A stretch of 64,000 nt of DNA from Macrotis lagotis (GCF_037893015.1 NC_133666.1:618746974-618810973), one strand, 5' to 3'. Positions 12,380-25,740 are shown, counted from the stretch's first letter. The notes: generated by a model not told the origin, from the letters alone. Numbers and translations: made by a program.

Positions 12380-13595
12380 TTGTTAACCATCCAAATAACT
12401 CTTCATTTTCTCCGCCTCTGCTTCAGATTTCTAATGAAGCCCTTATCACCTATGCCAAATTCTCCACTAGTGCCCTCTCCAAGTTACTAACAATCTTTTA
12501 AGTTCTAAATCAAATAACCTCTTCTCAGTCTTTAGCCTTCTTGACCTCTACAGTTTTTGTTACTGTGGATTACCCTTATCCTTTGGCTCACTCTCCTCCC
12601 TCAGATTCATGGTACTTCTCTTAGTTCTCCCTCCTCCTGTCTGATCACTCCTTCTCAGTCTTCTTTCCTAATAGGTCTTCATCTACCCTGTCCCCTAAAC
12701 AGTTATCCTCCAATATCCTCATCTTCTTTCACTAAATCCTCTCTCAGAGATCTCTTAAAGCCCCAAGGTTTTTATATTTTTGCAGATAACTTTCAAATTT
12801 ATAAATTCAGCCCTAAACTCTCTTCTGAGAGCTTAGTATCACCAACTAACCACTAGACACCTTTACTTGAAAGTTCCATTAGCATTTCAAACTCAACAAG
12901 TCCAAAGCAAAACTCCTTTTTACCACCTGAAATTGATCCTTGCACCAAATTTCCCTGTTTCTATTGAGGGCACCACCTCCTTTCAATTAGGTCCACAACT
13001 TCTGAAACATCTACTTTTCCTTCTCCCTAACATTTAGATGCCATGTCTTGTCAATTCTACCTCTATGATGCACTTAGATTCATTTCTTTCTCTTTATGTG
13101 GCCAACAGCCTAGTAAATGTTCTCACCTGGTTCTTTGTAACCTCTTTATCCTAGAAGTACTCTATTCCTGAAGGCCCTTTCTTTAATTTCTTTAATTTAA
13201 TGAAAGTGCCCAGCATCGGGGCGGCTAGGTGGCGTAGTGGATAAAGCACTGGCCCTGGAGTCAGGAGTACCTGGGTTCAAATCCGGTCTCAGACACTTAA
13301 TAATTTTACCTAGCTGTGTGGCCTTGGGCAAGCCACTTAACCCCATTTGCCTTGCAAAAACCTAAAAAAAAAAAGGTGCCCAGCAGTCTTCCATTTTTTT
13401 TCTCCAGATACCATTCCTGACTCTTCAGACATTGTGCACTATATCCCTACACAGGGCACCTTTTCCTTTCCTCCCTCCCACAACCTTTTGAGCTTCCTTT
13501 TTATGTGTAGTAGTCTACCCATGTTGGAATGTAAGTAAGCTCCTTCTGCTTGTTTTTCTGCTTGTTTCTGTATTCCCAATACTTAGTATAGTAAC
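12380..13595 (+). repeat. L2/CR1-type LINE remnant with an inserted SINE
   Basis: Pyrimidine-rich degenerate LINE sequence. The 3' end resembles L2 (gaatgtaagtaagctccttc, tattcccaatacttagtata). It is interrupted by the SINE at 13220-13374. Confidence 0.45.
13220..13374 (+). mobile_element. tRNA-headed marsupial SINE (WSINE1-like)
   Basis: Complete forward copy. The 10-bp duplication gtgcccagca lies on both sides (about 13207 and 13376). Confidence 0.9.
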
Positions 13596-13599
13596 TACC

Positions 13600-14080
13600 A
13601 AAGAGGTGGAAGTTAAGAAGTGCATTCCAAGTGCATTGAGGACAAACTGTGCTAGGACATGGGGAAAGGAGATGGAACTGTAAAGTTTGGAGAACAACAG
13701 CAGGCCAGTTTGAATTGAAAGGGATCAGTATGAAGTAAGTCTTGAAGCGAAGTCTAAATCCAGATTGGGAAAGGATTTAAAAGTTTGTTTTTTATTCTAG
13801 ACATAATGGGGAACTACTAAAAAATCTTGAGCAGGGGAGGTTCATTGTTGGGAATTACTTTGCTTTAGAATATTATTTAAGCAAGTATTCAGAGAATGAA
13901 CTGAATGGAGGACAGAAATTGAAGGAGAACAGGAGTTCAGGTGAGAGGTAAGTCAAGACAAGAAGTCTTTATAAAATGCTTACTATTTGGCTTAGAAAGA
14001 TAAACTTGTCTAGGGGTTCATAGCTAAGAAGTATCTTGAGGCAGGATTTCAACCAAGGCCTTTCTCATTCCAAGCCCCAA
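13600..14080 (+). repeat. Unnamed long dispersed repeat, copy
   Basis: Text such as tgtgctaggacatggggaaag, ggaactactaaaaaatcttg and aggggaggttcattg recurs in similar form elsewhere in the window (15430-15730, 22620-23090, 39170-39540, 49200-49465). The family was not identified. Confidence 0.4.
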
Positions 14081-14089
14081 TAGTCCAAT

Positions 14090-14350
14090 TCACAGAATAT
14101 AATGAAAAAGCATAAAACTAGAAAATCTGGGCTCCAGTCCTATCATTATCCCTTACAAGTTGAGTGATTTTGGAAGTCATTTCACCTCTCAGGTAAAATG
14201 AAGGGTTTAGGATTACAAAAGATCACAATCAGATGGGAACTTAAGCTTCCACCTAGGGCCAATCATGTTGTAATGGACCTGCCTAGATCACTCAGCTAGG
14301 AAGCATCAGAGGCAATACCTAAGGCCAGTTTCAGCCCTTTAACCAGCATG
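14090..14350. repeat. MIR-like SINE fragments
   Basis: Forward piece ctgggctccagtcctatc...ggtaaaatgaag, then a reverse piece tcactcagctaggaagcatc. Old CORE-SINE remains. Confidence 0.4.
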
Positions 14351-14639
14351 TCATGATGCAGAAGTATCTTTCATCTTTAACATTCTGAGGCTCTAATTTA
14401 AGAGTGAACTGCAAGAGATGATCTCCCTGCCCAATGGATAATGAAAAACTAGATTTCCAAGAGTTATTAGATCTGCTCCAATGGAGTAGCTCAATGACCT
14501 CAAAGGCCAGGCTATCTCTAGTTTTAACTAGCCCTTGGGCCCCAGAGTTGGCTCTGTCATATTAACAGCCACAACTTCCCACCAAGTGTGAATAACATTC
14601 TACTGTCAGATTGAATTCACCAATCCAGGGGTGATTACA

Positions 14640-15060
14640 TCCAAACAGATGAGAGGGAACCTTAATTTTTTTTTTTAAGTCAGCCAGAGGCACTACTACT
14701 TCTCTCCTATGATTTGGCCCAAGATGGATTATCATCCTATACAGGCTATTATCTTTAAAGCCAATAGGTTAATTAAATTCAAAATACAAAACCTACTGTA
14801 TTCAGAAGACTTATGCCAAATTAAGGACAATAAAAAGTCGAGATAATACCATCTTCCTGCCCTCATGGGACCTAACAGTCCACCACAAGGGGCATAAGAC
14901 CTAGCCAGTCAACAAAAGTCCAAGATTAATACACATCAAACTCTGAGGACCCAGGTGACAGAAGTCTGGGGGGCACAGAAAAGGCTTTTCCTGGCACATG
15001 AGCTGGACTCCCTCCATATGGATAGAAATCCCCAAAACGGAAATTAAAAAGGACATTCCA
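14640..15060. other. ZC3H3 intron 3, nothing recognised
   Basis: No gene, repeat family or regulatory motif that I can support. A T run lies at 14667. Confidence 0.4.
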
Positions 15061-15245
15061 GGGAACAGTATTAGCAAAAGCATAGAGTCAGAGAGTTCAG
15101 GAGATATTCAGGAAGGAAAAGGCAAGGAAATCAGCATTCATATAGTGCCCACCCTGTGCCAGGCACTGTGCTAAGTGCTTTACAAATATTCTCATTTGAT
15201 CCATGACATAGAAAATAGTTCTATTTGGCTTAAACATAACAGATA

Positions 15246-15425
15246 AAGGCAGTTAGCTATGTGGCACAGTAGATAGAGGGATGATTTCAGGAGTCAAGAG
15301 GACCTGAGTTCAAATCCTATCTCACTGACTAGCACTATGACTCTTAACAAGTTACTTAATGTCTCAGTCACAGATTCCTCATCTGAAATATGATAGTCCC
15401 TAAGGTCTCTTCCACCTTAATCTAT
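15246..15425 (+). mobile_element. CORE-SINE (MAR/MIR-like)
   Basis: Head gcagttagctatgtggcacagt, then ggacctgagttcaaatcc and a MIR-type core and tail. It lies inside another copy of the long dispersed repeat (about 15060-15730). Confidence 0.65.
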
Positions 15426-15857
15426 GAATATGAGGTAAAGTCTGGAAAAATGAAATGCTGTCAGAAGGTGAATGGCCTTGAATGCCAGTCAAGGAACATG
15501 GAACAAGGAGTCAATGAAGAGTTTTAAATAGGAATGATATAATCAAAACTATACATAAAAAGATTAACCTCACATAAGTATAAAGTATTAATAGGAGAAG
15601 AAAGAAGAAGCAGGACAATCTGTTAAAAGAGTACTGAAATAATCTGAACAAGGTATAATACCTTTGAGCAATGGCAGTGAGAAAAGGGAAGAAGAAAGAA
15701 TGGGAGGCAAAAGATGTTTCTAAGACCAGTACTGGGTAATTAATAGTTATATAAGAGGAAGAGTTAAAAGCAACAAGACTTCAAATACAAGATACTGAGT
15801 GAACACTAACAAATATCATATATTTATCAGAATTAACTGGTTTAGGAGGAAAGATTA

Positions 15858-16100
15858 TTTGGGGCAACTAGGTGGTGCAGTGGATAGTGTTGGGCCTGGA
15901 ATCAGGAAGATGAATTCAAACTCAGCCTCATATCCTTAAAAGCTGTGTAAATGTAAGTAATTAAATCTATGCCTCAGTGTCCTCATCGGTAAAATGGGGA
16001 TAACAACATCCACTTCCCAGTCTTGTTGTGAGGACCAAATGAGATATCTGAACAGCACTGAGCACAATGGCTGACACATAGTGATATCTAAATGGCAGTG
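15858..16100 (+). mobile_element. CORE-SINE (MAR/MIR-like), long form
   Basis: Head ggggcaactaggtggtgcag, core with cctcatcggtaaaatgggg, and tail tgagcacaatggctgacaca as in L2-tailed CORE-SINEs. Confidence 0.75.
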
Positions 16101-16109
16101 ATAATGATG

Positions 16110-17150
16110 ATGATCATGAAACAGATACAGAGATCTATAGCAACTCCCTAAACTCCACTGAAAAAAATTCTACCTCACCAGCTAATTCAGATCCAGAAGA
16201 GAGGTTTACATACATATGGTTTTTTTTCTTTCCCCCATATCTGTTACTGCCTACAGAAGACTTTAATCAAACGACACCCCAAGAACCTGAGTTCTTCCTG
16301 GCACAAGCATGTTGAAGAACTTTCCCAAAGTCAGCTTTTTTCTCTGTGGCATTTCTGATTCTATCTATGCTTCAGGCTTCCTATGAGCATTAAAGTAATA
16401 ATCCATCCTGAGGCTGCTAAGCATCAAGACCCTGGTAGCCTTGCCCTCATGCCACCCTGTCCTTCATCAATTTAGTCTATGTGATGGGGAGAAGATGATC
16501 CTTTCTTTGCTCCTACAAAATAGCTCACGTTTCGAGAGTACTTCCAAACTCCCCAAGCGTTCTCCTCATGCACTAGGAATATTGTTCTCCCACTTTCACA
16601 AATTAGGAAGTCTTGGTCACACAGAGCCTGCCAATGTCAGAACCACTCCCCCCCCACACCTCCCTACCCCAGGCTCCTGACTACAGCATCAGTCCTCTCG
16701 CTGCTGTCTTCTGGAAGTGCTGCAGGGGAGCTGCCTGTCTGTCTTCCTCTAACAGTTTTTGCTCTAGTCCCAGTACTAGCCAGTGTAACAGTGGAATCAT
16801 ATTTCTCTCCAGCTTCAGAGGCCCACCCTGACCATTTCTTCCCCTGATTCTGGGAGTAAGTAGGTCCAGGCTACAGGACAGAAACTAATGAGGGATCGAT
16901 CACTAATAAAGAAGAAAATACTTCCTGCCCAGAACCAATTCAGTCCTGCAAATGCTAAAGCCCTCCAGGTGGACACCTGGTGAGCTTACTGGACCAAGGA
17001 GCCTCTCTGTCTGAGAGGAATGTGTAAATACTGGAAGCTCTGGGAGGGCAGGGACTACGTCCAATCTTTGTATATTCTCTCCAGAGAAACACTTAACATA
17101 ATGCTCTATACCCAACTGGCATTTCATAGTCATGATTGTGATGACAGAAT
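16110..17150. other. ZC3H3 intron 3, nothing recognised
   Basis: Relatively GC-richer intronic DNA. Short open frames occur on both strands (for example 16441-16831) but without family similarity or splice context, so none is called. Confidence 0.4.
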
Positions 17151-17194
17151 TCTATAAATAGCAGTAGTTCATATTTCAATACCTGTATTTTCTT

Positions 17195-17345
17195 TTCCTC
17201 AAATCACAAGTATTTCATGGATAAAGAAAATGAGGCTCAGAAGAGTTATATGACTTGTCCAAGGTCAAACAGCTCAGAAATGATAGGTATAGAGTTTGGA
17301 CCCAGATCTTAAAAGTTCCAAGGTTCTTTCTACTGTACCACACAA
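17195..17345 (-). repeat. MIR-like SINE, reverse
   Basis: Reads aatgaggctcagaagagtta and caaggtcaaacagctcagaa, reverse of a MIR core. A further MIR-type piece follows at 17440-17545. A direct 20-bp tandem repeat (aatctctagtgagagaata) lies at about 17400-17440. Confidence 0.55.
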
Positions 17346-17769
17346 ATTTCTAACGAATTGCTCAGTAAACAGTCACTGGTGATAATGAGCAACACCTGAG
17401 AATCTCTAGTGAGAGAATACAATCTCTAGTGAGAGAATAATAGCACCCACTTATATAGGCTTTAAGATTTTCAAAGCATTTGATCTCATTAGAATCTCAC
17501 AACCCTTCATGGTAGGTACTATTATTCTACCCCATCTTATAGCAAACACTACTCTGACATTCTAGTGGCACTGAATCTAAAAAGCCTGGGGCAGAGTTCA
17601 CTCACAGACACTTCTAGAAAGAACCCCTGGAGCTCACTATTCGTAATTTTGAGTCATATGAAAACTTGGAAGTAGTTTTGCTCAGGTTCTCAGCAGCCAA
17701 TTTCAAGGGAAGCTGATCTTAATCACCCATTCTGAGAGCAATGAAGGACTAGTAGGAGGTAAGGAAAAT

Positions 17770-19225
17770 TTTTTCCCATTTCAACCAGTCAAGTTGGAGA
17801 CTTGGAATATTTTTATTGGATCAAATAAATTTGATGAAAATTTGGCTACAATATTCATTGGCATTTTCATTTTAGGATCCCTTGTAGGAGGTGATCTTTC
17901 CATGGCTATTTTACTCTCTGGCTCTAAGATATTAGGGACAGTTTTCCCTGGTGATTTCTTGATAGATGTTGTCCAGGGTTTTTGATCCTGGCTTTCAGAA
18001 ACTACAATAATTCTTAAATTATCCTGCCTGGATCTATTTTCCAGGTCAGTTATTTTTCCAATTGAGATACTTTATATTTTCTTCCTTTTTTCTCTTGCTT
18101 GGCTGATTCTTGATGTCTCATAGAGTCATTAGCCTCCACTTGCCCAAGTCTATTTTTTAAGAAATTATTTTCTTCACTTAGCTGCTGCAGTTTTTTCCAT
18201 CTGGAAAACTTCCAAATCTATTTTTTAAATCTTCCAAATCTATTTTTTAAAAAGTTGCTTTTTTCCCCTCATTTGTCCAATTGTATTTTTGGAGTTGTTT
18301 TCTTTTTCCATTTGCCCAATTCTATTTTTAAAAATTAATTTCTTTGTCCAATTGCTTAATTGTGTTTTTTGTTTTTGTTTTTTTTTTCAAAGCATTGGGA
18401 TTAAGTGACCTGTCAAAGGTCACACAGCTAGGTAAATTATATATTTGAACTCGGATCCTTCTGACTCCAGAGCCAATGCTCTATCCACTACACCACCTAG
18501 CTGCCCCCTTAACTGTGTTTTTAAAGAATTTTTTTTTCTTCAGTCAATTCTTGTGCTTCTTTTTGCAAGATGTTCAATTCCTCTTACATTTTTCCCCCAA
18601 TTTTTCTACTTGATTTTTAGAATTCTGCTTCAGCTCTTCCAAGAAGTCTTTTGGGGCCAGAGACCAATTCACATTCTTCTCTGGGACTTCACCTATAGTA
18701 CTTTTTATATTATTCTCTTCTGAGATAGTATTGTGATCTTTTTTGGCCATAACAGCTTTCTATCATTACAACTTTTCTCTGACTTTTCTTACTCTCATTT
18801 TTCCTGGGTCACAGGGGATTTATTCCAAGTTTCTTCTGTTGAGGGAGGGTGCTACTTGTAGACTGTCTGCATTGGCCTTGCCAGCAGTTTGCTTATCTAG
18901 CCCCAGGCACAGCAGCTGCACAGGGAATCTGGAGCACCTGTATTAGAGCCCTCCCAGTTGGCCTGCTGTGCCTTGGTCTATTGACCCAAGGTTTCAGCTG
19001 CAGATTTCTGAGTCTCCTCTGCACCCCACCAGAGTTGGTCTCTGATCCCTATGCTGTTTCTGAAGTCATCCCCAGATATCTTAAGATGGAAACTGCTCTA
19101 CTCTTGTTCTTTTGAGGGTTCTGTCCCTCCAGAATCCATTTGGAGGTTTGATTAACATTGTTTCTGAGGGAAGCCCAGGAGAGCTTAGGGAAGTTCCTGC
19201 CTTCTCTTTGTCATCTTGGTTCCAA
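17770..19225 (-). mobile_element. L1/HAL1 5' part (5' UTR and ORF1), minus strand
   Basis: In reverse, the right end starts ttggaaccaagatgacaaag (L1 5' UTR start). A coiled-coil ORF1 region follows, seen as repeated tctattttttaa units (18150-18360) and an ORF1 C-terminal part at 17790-18050. No ORF2 is attached, so it is HAL1-like or truncated. A SINE interrupts it at 18370-18509. Confidence 0.65.
18370..18509 (-). mobile_element. tRNA-headed marsupial SINE, reverse
   Basis: Contains ggtcacacagctaggtaa and ends ccacctagctgcccc. Diverged copy. Confidence 0.8.
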
Positions 19226-19399
19226 ATGTAAATCAAAATCTCAACTGTCTGGGTTCTAATGAAGCCATGTCAAATAGCCCAGAACCAGGCCTGGGAGAGA
19301 GAAAATAGATAGAATAGAAAAGGGGGGGGGAGACAGAAAATGGGAAATACAAAAAATGAAAAAATTATTATTCACCACTAACTTACTACCAGGAAGAGA

Positions 19400-19580
19400 C
19401 CATGATATAATAGAAAATGCACTGGACTTAAAAGAGTTTAAAGACCTAGATTCAAAAGTGAGCTCTAAAACTTCCTTTTGGTCTAGCCATTGATAAAGTT
19501 CTTCGCCTTCTATGTGAGGGTAAGTTTCTCTAGCTGTAAAATGAGAAAAATAATACTTGCATTCTCAAATTCAGGGTTGC
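19400..19580 (+). repeat. MIR-like SINE
   Basis: Reads gcactggacttaaaagagtt and ctagctgtaaaatgag, MIR core and tail style. Degenerate. Confidence 0.45.
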
Positions 19581-21340
19581 TGAGAGAAAAGCAACATATT
19601 AACTTCTTATAAACTATTATCTTAAAGTTCCTTTTGGGCTTACTGCTTCCTATTTCAAGTTCTGTTTGTCTTACAAAAGATCTAATAGTTCAAGAAAGTT
19701 ATAGATGTTCATGCTCACTAATTCTTAGAATTATCACTTACAAAATACAGAGAGGTCAATAAGACTTCCCCAACACCATCTAAGAACACAAGACTGAAAA
19801 ATGAACGGGGTCTAGGATATTCTTTAATCAGTTTTTGTCAATAACACACAGTTATGTGAAGTACTTGCCAACAAAAGTTATGTGACTAGTATGTATGGGA
19901 GTCAGATTTTTTTACTTCAAATCAAATACTTTTTTCACAGTACCACAAATTTGTTGCATAGTACTAGTACTCTCTATATGTCCTGATCTTCAATCCTATC
20001 TACTTGCTGGAGCATTTTTTTAGACCAGATAAGAAATATATTATTCACACAATGTAACAAGAATTCAGTAATGATCCCACTATACTGGGTTACTCCCTTA
20101 CATTTCTAGGAGCACATAGATGAGAGCCACAAAACAGACAAGCATAAATGAGTTGAAATCAGCATCACTGAAAAGCTAGTAAATAAACAAAGGCAGGATA
20201 TAATACAAGGCATCCCGACTGCAAGTTCCCACAGAACCCACTGCCTCTTAGAGTCTTACCATTCTATGAAATAAGGGTTTGGGCTATATATCCTAGTAGA
20301 GATCTTGTCCAAGATCCAGAGATCTTGTCCATCTCTGGCTAGCTTTGGCTGCCAACCACTTCTCATCAGATCTAATCTGCTAGCAAAATTCACCTCCTCT
20401 TCATCAGCCTGGGCTCTAACAAACACCAGGAGAACCAGAAACAAGACAGAAAGGTAGGAAAAAAGAAAAAAACCAAACTTGCAAATTTAGACCTAAGTCA
20501 CCCACCCCAAAAGAATACTAACTAATATCTATTGAAATAGCTTCTACCTCCTATCTCGAACTTCTACTTTTCATCAATTAAAGCTTAGTCCTGTTGATCA
20601 AGAAAACTGCTGCAAGGTTATACTGGACATTGACCATCCCAAGGCCCAGACTTCAGAGTCCATTAAACATATTATGAATGGACTTCCACTTAGAAAGCTA
20701 AACAGCCTCTACAACACCCACTGCCACTCTCCTAGATAGTTTCAACAACCCTGTGATAAGTAACCCAAGAATTCCATGAGGAGTCCAGTTTCCCAGTTAA
20801 AATCCCCATCAAATAATAACAGATCAGCCCAGAAGAGACAAGGTTGCTGCTACTCAGAGTCAATTCAACAATGGATTTTAAAATAATCCATCCTGTCATT
20901 TGAAGGTACAATCTTCCCATAAATCCCAGGCTTCTTGAAAGAGAGTCAATAATAGATGCAGCAGTACCTTGGACAGTCAAATAAATCCTTGATCACTCCA
21001 ACAGAATCTGGCAGTATTGCCTAAACAATCATCTCCTTCCTAGAAAAAGTTCCATTGCCAATACCAGCTGATTTGTACTTTTAGAAGCTTTATGACTGGC
21101 CAATAGAATTATATGACTCATAGCTTCAGAAACATACTTCTCCAAACTGTATTATCTACCTTTCTCCAAACACTTATCCTGAAAATATTGAATTTTAGTA
21201 GAGGTCTTCACATATTTTTTAATCTCTCATTCAGAAGATGGCAACCAATTTTTCATCTCAAATGGAAACAGAATAAAAAGAAATCAACTTTGCAACACAA
21301 AAAATTATGGCTGATATTAAGAATCAAATACTCGAATTAT
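19580..21340. other. ZC3H3 intron 3, nothing recognised
   Basis: No gene, transposon or RNA gene that I can support. A short local duplication (agagatcttgtcca, about 20305-20330) is present. Confidence 0.4.
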
Positions 21341-21349
21341 CATGGTGGG

Positions 21350-21610
21350 GAAGGGAAAGCATTTATTAAGTGCTTAATATGTGCCAAGCACTGTGTTAAA
21401 TGTTTTACAGATACTATCTAATTTATAGTCAACAGTATCCATAAAAGATAAATGTTATTATTAATATCATTTTATACTTTAAGAAACTGAGACAGAAAGG
21501 TTAAGTGCTTGCCCAAGATCAAAAACAAGGGGTCAGTATCTGAGGCTGGATCTGAACTCAGGTCTTCTTGACCCCCAAGGTCAGTGCCCGCCATTGTACC
21601 ACATAGCTGG
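21350..21610 (-). repeat. THER1/MIR-like SINE, reverse
   Basis: Starts catttattaagtgcttaata and tgtgccaagcactgtgttaa, then agaaactgagacagaaaggt and ctgaactcaggtcttcttga, the reversed form of a long MIR. Confidence 0.7.
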
Positions 21611-21769
21611 GAATGGAAGAGGGCTACTGCATATAAAGGAACTGTCACTGAACACTTGTCTATTTCTCTGGCAAGGAGAAAGGGTCTAAATTGAGATCAC
21701 AATGTTCTATTAAGAGACCATCACTAGAGTCCTATTCCAATATCTCAGTATGATGTGAGAGTATAATTG

Positions 21770-22065
21770 AATATATGGAGAATAGAGAGCTTGACTTGGA
21801 ATCAGGAAACTGAACAGAAACTCTGCTTCAAACTTTATTGGTTGTGTGGTCCAGGATGAACTTCTCCCAGTCTCAGTGTCCTCTACTGAAAAATGGAATA
21901 ACAGCATACTTCACTGGATTGTTTTGAAGAACAAATGAGATAATAAATGTAATAATAATAATGGTAGTACTTAACTCACAATACTAGTAGGCTCAAATAA
22001 GATAATTGTATTTAAAATACTTTGCAGATCCTAAAATGCTTTATAAGTGTCAGCTACTATTATCA
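21770..22065 (+). repeat. MIR-like SINE
   Basis: Reads cttgacttggaatcaggaaa, gttgtgtggtccagga and a tail with aaatgagataataaatgtaa. Confidence 0.5.
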
Positions 22066-22439
22066 CTATTATCAGCTGCAGGGTATTTAATTTTCAGCCA
22101 CAGACACTTTCAAAAGTGACCTATCTGCTAAGTCACATTGGGCTTTTAACTTGAATCAGAAAAGGGCATAGCCGTATCAGTTAAGGGTTAAAATAATGGC
22201 ATATTAGAAAATTACGATTGATGTCTCTAGATTTCAGCATAGCATTAAACAAAGTCTCTCATGATATGCTCATGGACAAGATGGAGATGTTGTCTCAGTG
22301 ATAGTAGTTTAGTTAAGGGAATTTGAAGCTAGATGAACAATTATATCCCAAGAACACTCACTGATTAGTCTCAGCCTAAAGAGATATTTCTAGTAACCAT
22401 GTTCCAAAAGTTCTGACCTCAACTTTGTGCTAGTCATCA

Positions 22440-23430
22440 TTTTTAAATCAACAGTTTAGATGAAGACAGAGAAGGAATGCTTTCTAAATCTTTGGGTAAA
22501 AGGAAGCTTGGAGAGTTGGAGAGATAACATATGAGATGAGAGAATCAAGGTTCAAAAAAAATCTTAAGAGGACAGAATGATGGGTTAAATTTAATAAAAA
22601 CAAATATAAATAAAGTACTGTGCTTGGACTCAACAAATCAGCCATCAAGCATTTCTTAAAAGCCTGCACTCTGGGCTAGACAGTATGCTTGGGACACAGA
22701 CAAAAATCAAACAAATCTTGTTACCCTAGGAAAGTAGTTACGATCTAGCCAGGGGGGCAGCATATCTGTACACAGGTATATACAAAAAAGATACCACATG
22801 ATTTGAATCTGGGAAGATCAGCTAAGGAATCATGGATGAGATAGCCCTTAAGCTAATACTTAAAGGAACCTAGGAATGATAAAAGACAAAGAGGAGAGAA
22901 AGAGAGTGAATTCCAAGTCTGGAGAACAGCAAGTGTTTTGAAAAGCAAGGTAATAAGAGGGTTCCATAGGAGGAATAGTAAGGAAGGAAGTTTGACCAAA
23001 CCATCATGTGCATGAAAAGGAGTAATGTACAATAAGGTTGGAAAGGTGTAAAGGGCTTTAAACAAAGTTCATAATCTTCAAGGAAAGATCTGATCACGTT
23101 ATTACTTACTCAGTAATTCCAGTGGCTCCTTATTATTACTTCATGATCAAATATCAATCCTATCTGACATTTAAACTCGGTATGTACAAGCAGAACTTAA
23201 GACTTCCCCCCACAAATCTGTCTCCCTTCTGAACTTCCCTACTTCTCTCATGAGTACCCTAAGCATCCAGGCAACCAGGTTCCAACTCCACACTCCTACC
23301 CCACATACTGTTGCTATCTCCACAATATTTCTTGCTCATGTGTGCTACCACAACTACCCATAGTTTAAGTGCTCATCATCTATTGCCTTAACTATTTGCA
23401 ATATCCTATTTCTTAGTCTCTCTGCCTCAA
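22440..23430 (+). repeat. Long dispersed repeat and an L2-like piece
   Basis: 22620-23090 is a copy of the unnamed long repeat (catcaagcatttcttaaaag, gtttgaccaaaccatcatgt). 23090-23430 resembles L2 (ctgatcacgttattact). Confidence 0.4.
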
Positions 23431-23459
23431 ACCTGAACTCACTCAAAAGACCATTATTA

Positions 23460-23790
23460 GCATAGTTCCGACAGTTCGTTCCCTACTAAATTCCAGTCCA
23501 TCAAGTCAAATGAACAAACATTTATTAAGCACTGAAAATGTACGTGTTAATATACTAAACTCTGGGGGAAAAAAAAAGTCCCTGCTCTCAAGAAGCTCAG
23601 TAATGGGAGAAACAACATATAGACAACTACATATAAACTAGAAATATAGAAAACAAATCTGAATCTCAGAGGAAAGGCAATAAGTATTATATACCAGAAA
23701 CAATTTCTTGCAAGAAGTAAGATTTTAGCCAAGAGTGCCAGAAGGTGGAGATGAAGGAGAACATTCCAGAAATGAGGAAAAGTCAATGAA
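23460..23790 (+). repeat. Long dispersed repeat, copy
   Basis: Reads catttattaagcactgaaaa, gtccctgctctcaagaagct and gaacattccagaaatgagg, a pattern shared with 51600-51790. Confidence 0.5.
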
Positions 23791-23839
23791 AATTTAACTT
23801 AAGTTTGGAGATGAAATGCTATATCCCACAAATATCAAA

Positions 23840-24445
23840 GGAAAAATAAAGGCATTTCTATATTAAAAAATATTTTATAGCTGCTCTTTTATATGACAAA
23901 GAATTGAAAATGAAGGGGATGCCCACCAATAGAACAACAACTGAACAAGTTATAGTATACGATTATGATGGAATACTATTATACTAAAAGAAATGATGAA
24001 GGGGATGGTTTCAGAAAAACTTGGAAAGACCTAGATGAACTAACTGCAGAATAAAGTAAGCAGAACCAGGAGAACACTGTACATCTTAATAGCAACACTG
24101 CAATAATGATCAGGTGTGAAAGACTTAGCTATTCTGATTAATATAATGATCCAAGACAAATTCTTAAAGGGCTCATGATGAAAAGTGAGATCACCTCCAG
24201 AAAGAGAAAAATGATGAAATTCTGAGTACAAACTGAAATATAACTTTTCCCACTTTACTTTTCTTGCTTTTTTTTGATGACATGGCTATTATGGACATGT
24301 ATGTTATATAATTTCATGTGTATAAAGTGGTATGTATTGTTTGCCATGTAAATGGGTGAAGAAAGGACTGGAGGGAAAGAATTTGGCACTAAAACTTTTT
24401 AAAAGAATGTTAAAAATAAATGTCACGATTTTTAAAAAGGAATTC
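23840..24445 (+). mobile_element. L1 3' end, plus strand
   Basis: Old L1 3' sequence (gcccaccaatagaacaaca, agcagaaccaggagaacact, aatgatcaggtgtgaaagac). It ends in an A-rich tail where a SINE has landed. Confidence 0.7.
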
Positions 24446-24594
24446 GGGTGGCTAGGTGGCGTAGTGGATAGAGCACCGGTCCTGGAGTCAGGAGGACCTG
24501 AGTTCAAATCCGACCTCAGACACTTAATAATTGCCTAGCTGTGTGGCCTTGGGCAAGCCACTTAACCCCATCTGCCTTGCAAAAAAAAAAAAGA
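24446..24594 (+). mobile_element. tRNA-headed marsupial SINE (WSINE1-like)
   Basis: Well preserved forward copy (gggtggctaggtggcgtagt ... cttgcaaaaaaaaaaa). Young by appearance. Confidence 0.9.
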
Positions 24595-24884
24595 CTTGCA
24601 CTTAATACAAAGGGCTAATAATACAGATTTGGAACTCATCAACGTAAAGATAAGAAAACTCATCAAAGCTGATGTGGTCACTCAGAAGTAAAAATAGAGA
24701 AGTTTCAAGACAGAACTTCAGAATATGCCTATAGTTTTAAGAAAGAATTCTTAATTGAATTGCAAACCATTAATAGATTGCTCCAGATTACTAATAAGAG
24801 GAATGAAAATCAAAAAATTCTATGTCTCACTTCAGCCGACAGAAGACAAAAGATGCAAATAAAATGATAATACTCAGTGAGTTT

Positions 24885-25740
24885 TGAATTGCCTTAACCA
24901 TTTGGCATTGTTTTGAAAAGTTACTAAGGTATATGTACCCTTTGATACAAAAATTCTACTGCTAGGCATATTCACCACAGAAGTGAAAGACATAGAGAAA
25001 AGTCCCATATATACAAAAATATCCATTGCGATACTTTTTTGGTAGCAAAAAGCTAGAAACAAAATAAATGCTTGTCTATTGGGAAATGGATAAACAAAAT
25101 GTAGCAGATGAACTTAATTGAAAACTATTCTGTTGCAAGATACAATGAAAAAAATGAATTCACAGAACTCTGGGGAAAAGCTTGTATGAACTGATGCAAA
25201 GTAAACAAAAGAAAAAAGATATCAATGATATGATACATCAGATTTTTAAAAAATTTTTAATTTTTTTCGTTTAAGGCACTGGGGTTAAATGAATTGCCCA
25301 AGGTCACACAACTAGGCAATTATTAAGTGTCTGAGGCCGGATTTGAACTCAGGTCCTCCTGACTCCAGGGCCGGTGCTCTATCCACTGTGCCACCGAGCT
25401 GCCCCATCACATTTTTTTTAAATATAATTTTATTACTATGTAGTGGTGTTGCTCTGAATTAAAGCTCTGGTACTGAAACAAACTCTCAAAAAGGTATATT
25501 GAAAATACAGTGTAAGTGACTAAAATGTCCCTTCCCTTTTATTTATAACAGCACTATTGAAAATAAAGTAGATGTCATCAACCGGGGACCAGTTAAACAA
25601 ATTATGGTATATGAATGTAATGGAATATCACTGTGCTGTAAAAAAACGATTTGTGTGATGAATACAGATAAACATGGAAAAATCTACACGAACTGCTAGA
25701 GAGTGAAGTAGAGCCAAGAAAACAATATACAGAAAGACTA
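24885..25740 (+). mobile_element. Two further old L1 3' ends with a SINE between
   Basis: 24885-25250 and 25490-25740 both resemble the L1 C-terminal/3' UTR region (ggtagcaaaaagctagaaac; ccggggaccagttaaacaaa). A reverse SINE separates them. Confidence 0.6.
25262..25406 (-). mobile_element. tRNA-headed marsupial SINE, reverse
   Basis: Reads cactggggttaaatgaattg to ccaccgagctgcccc. Imperfect duplication catcagattttt / catcacattttt flanks it. Confidence 0.85.
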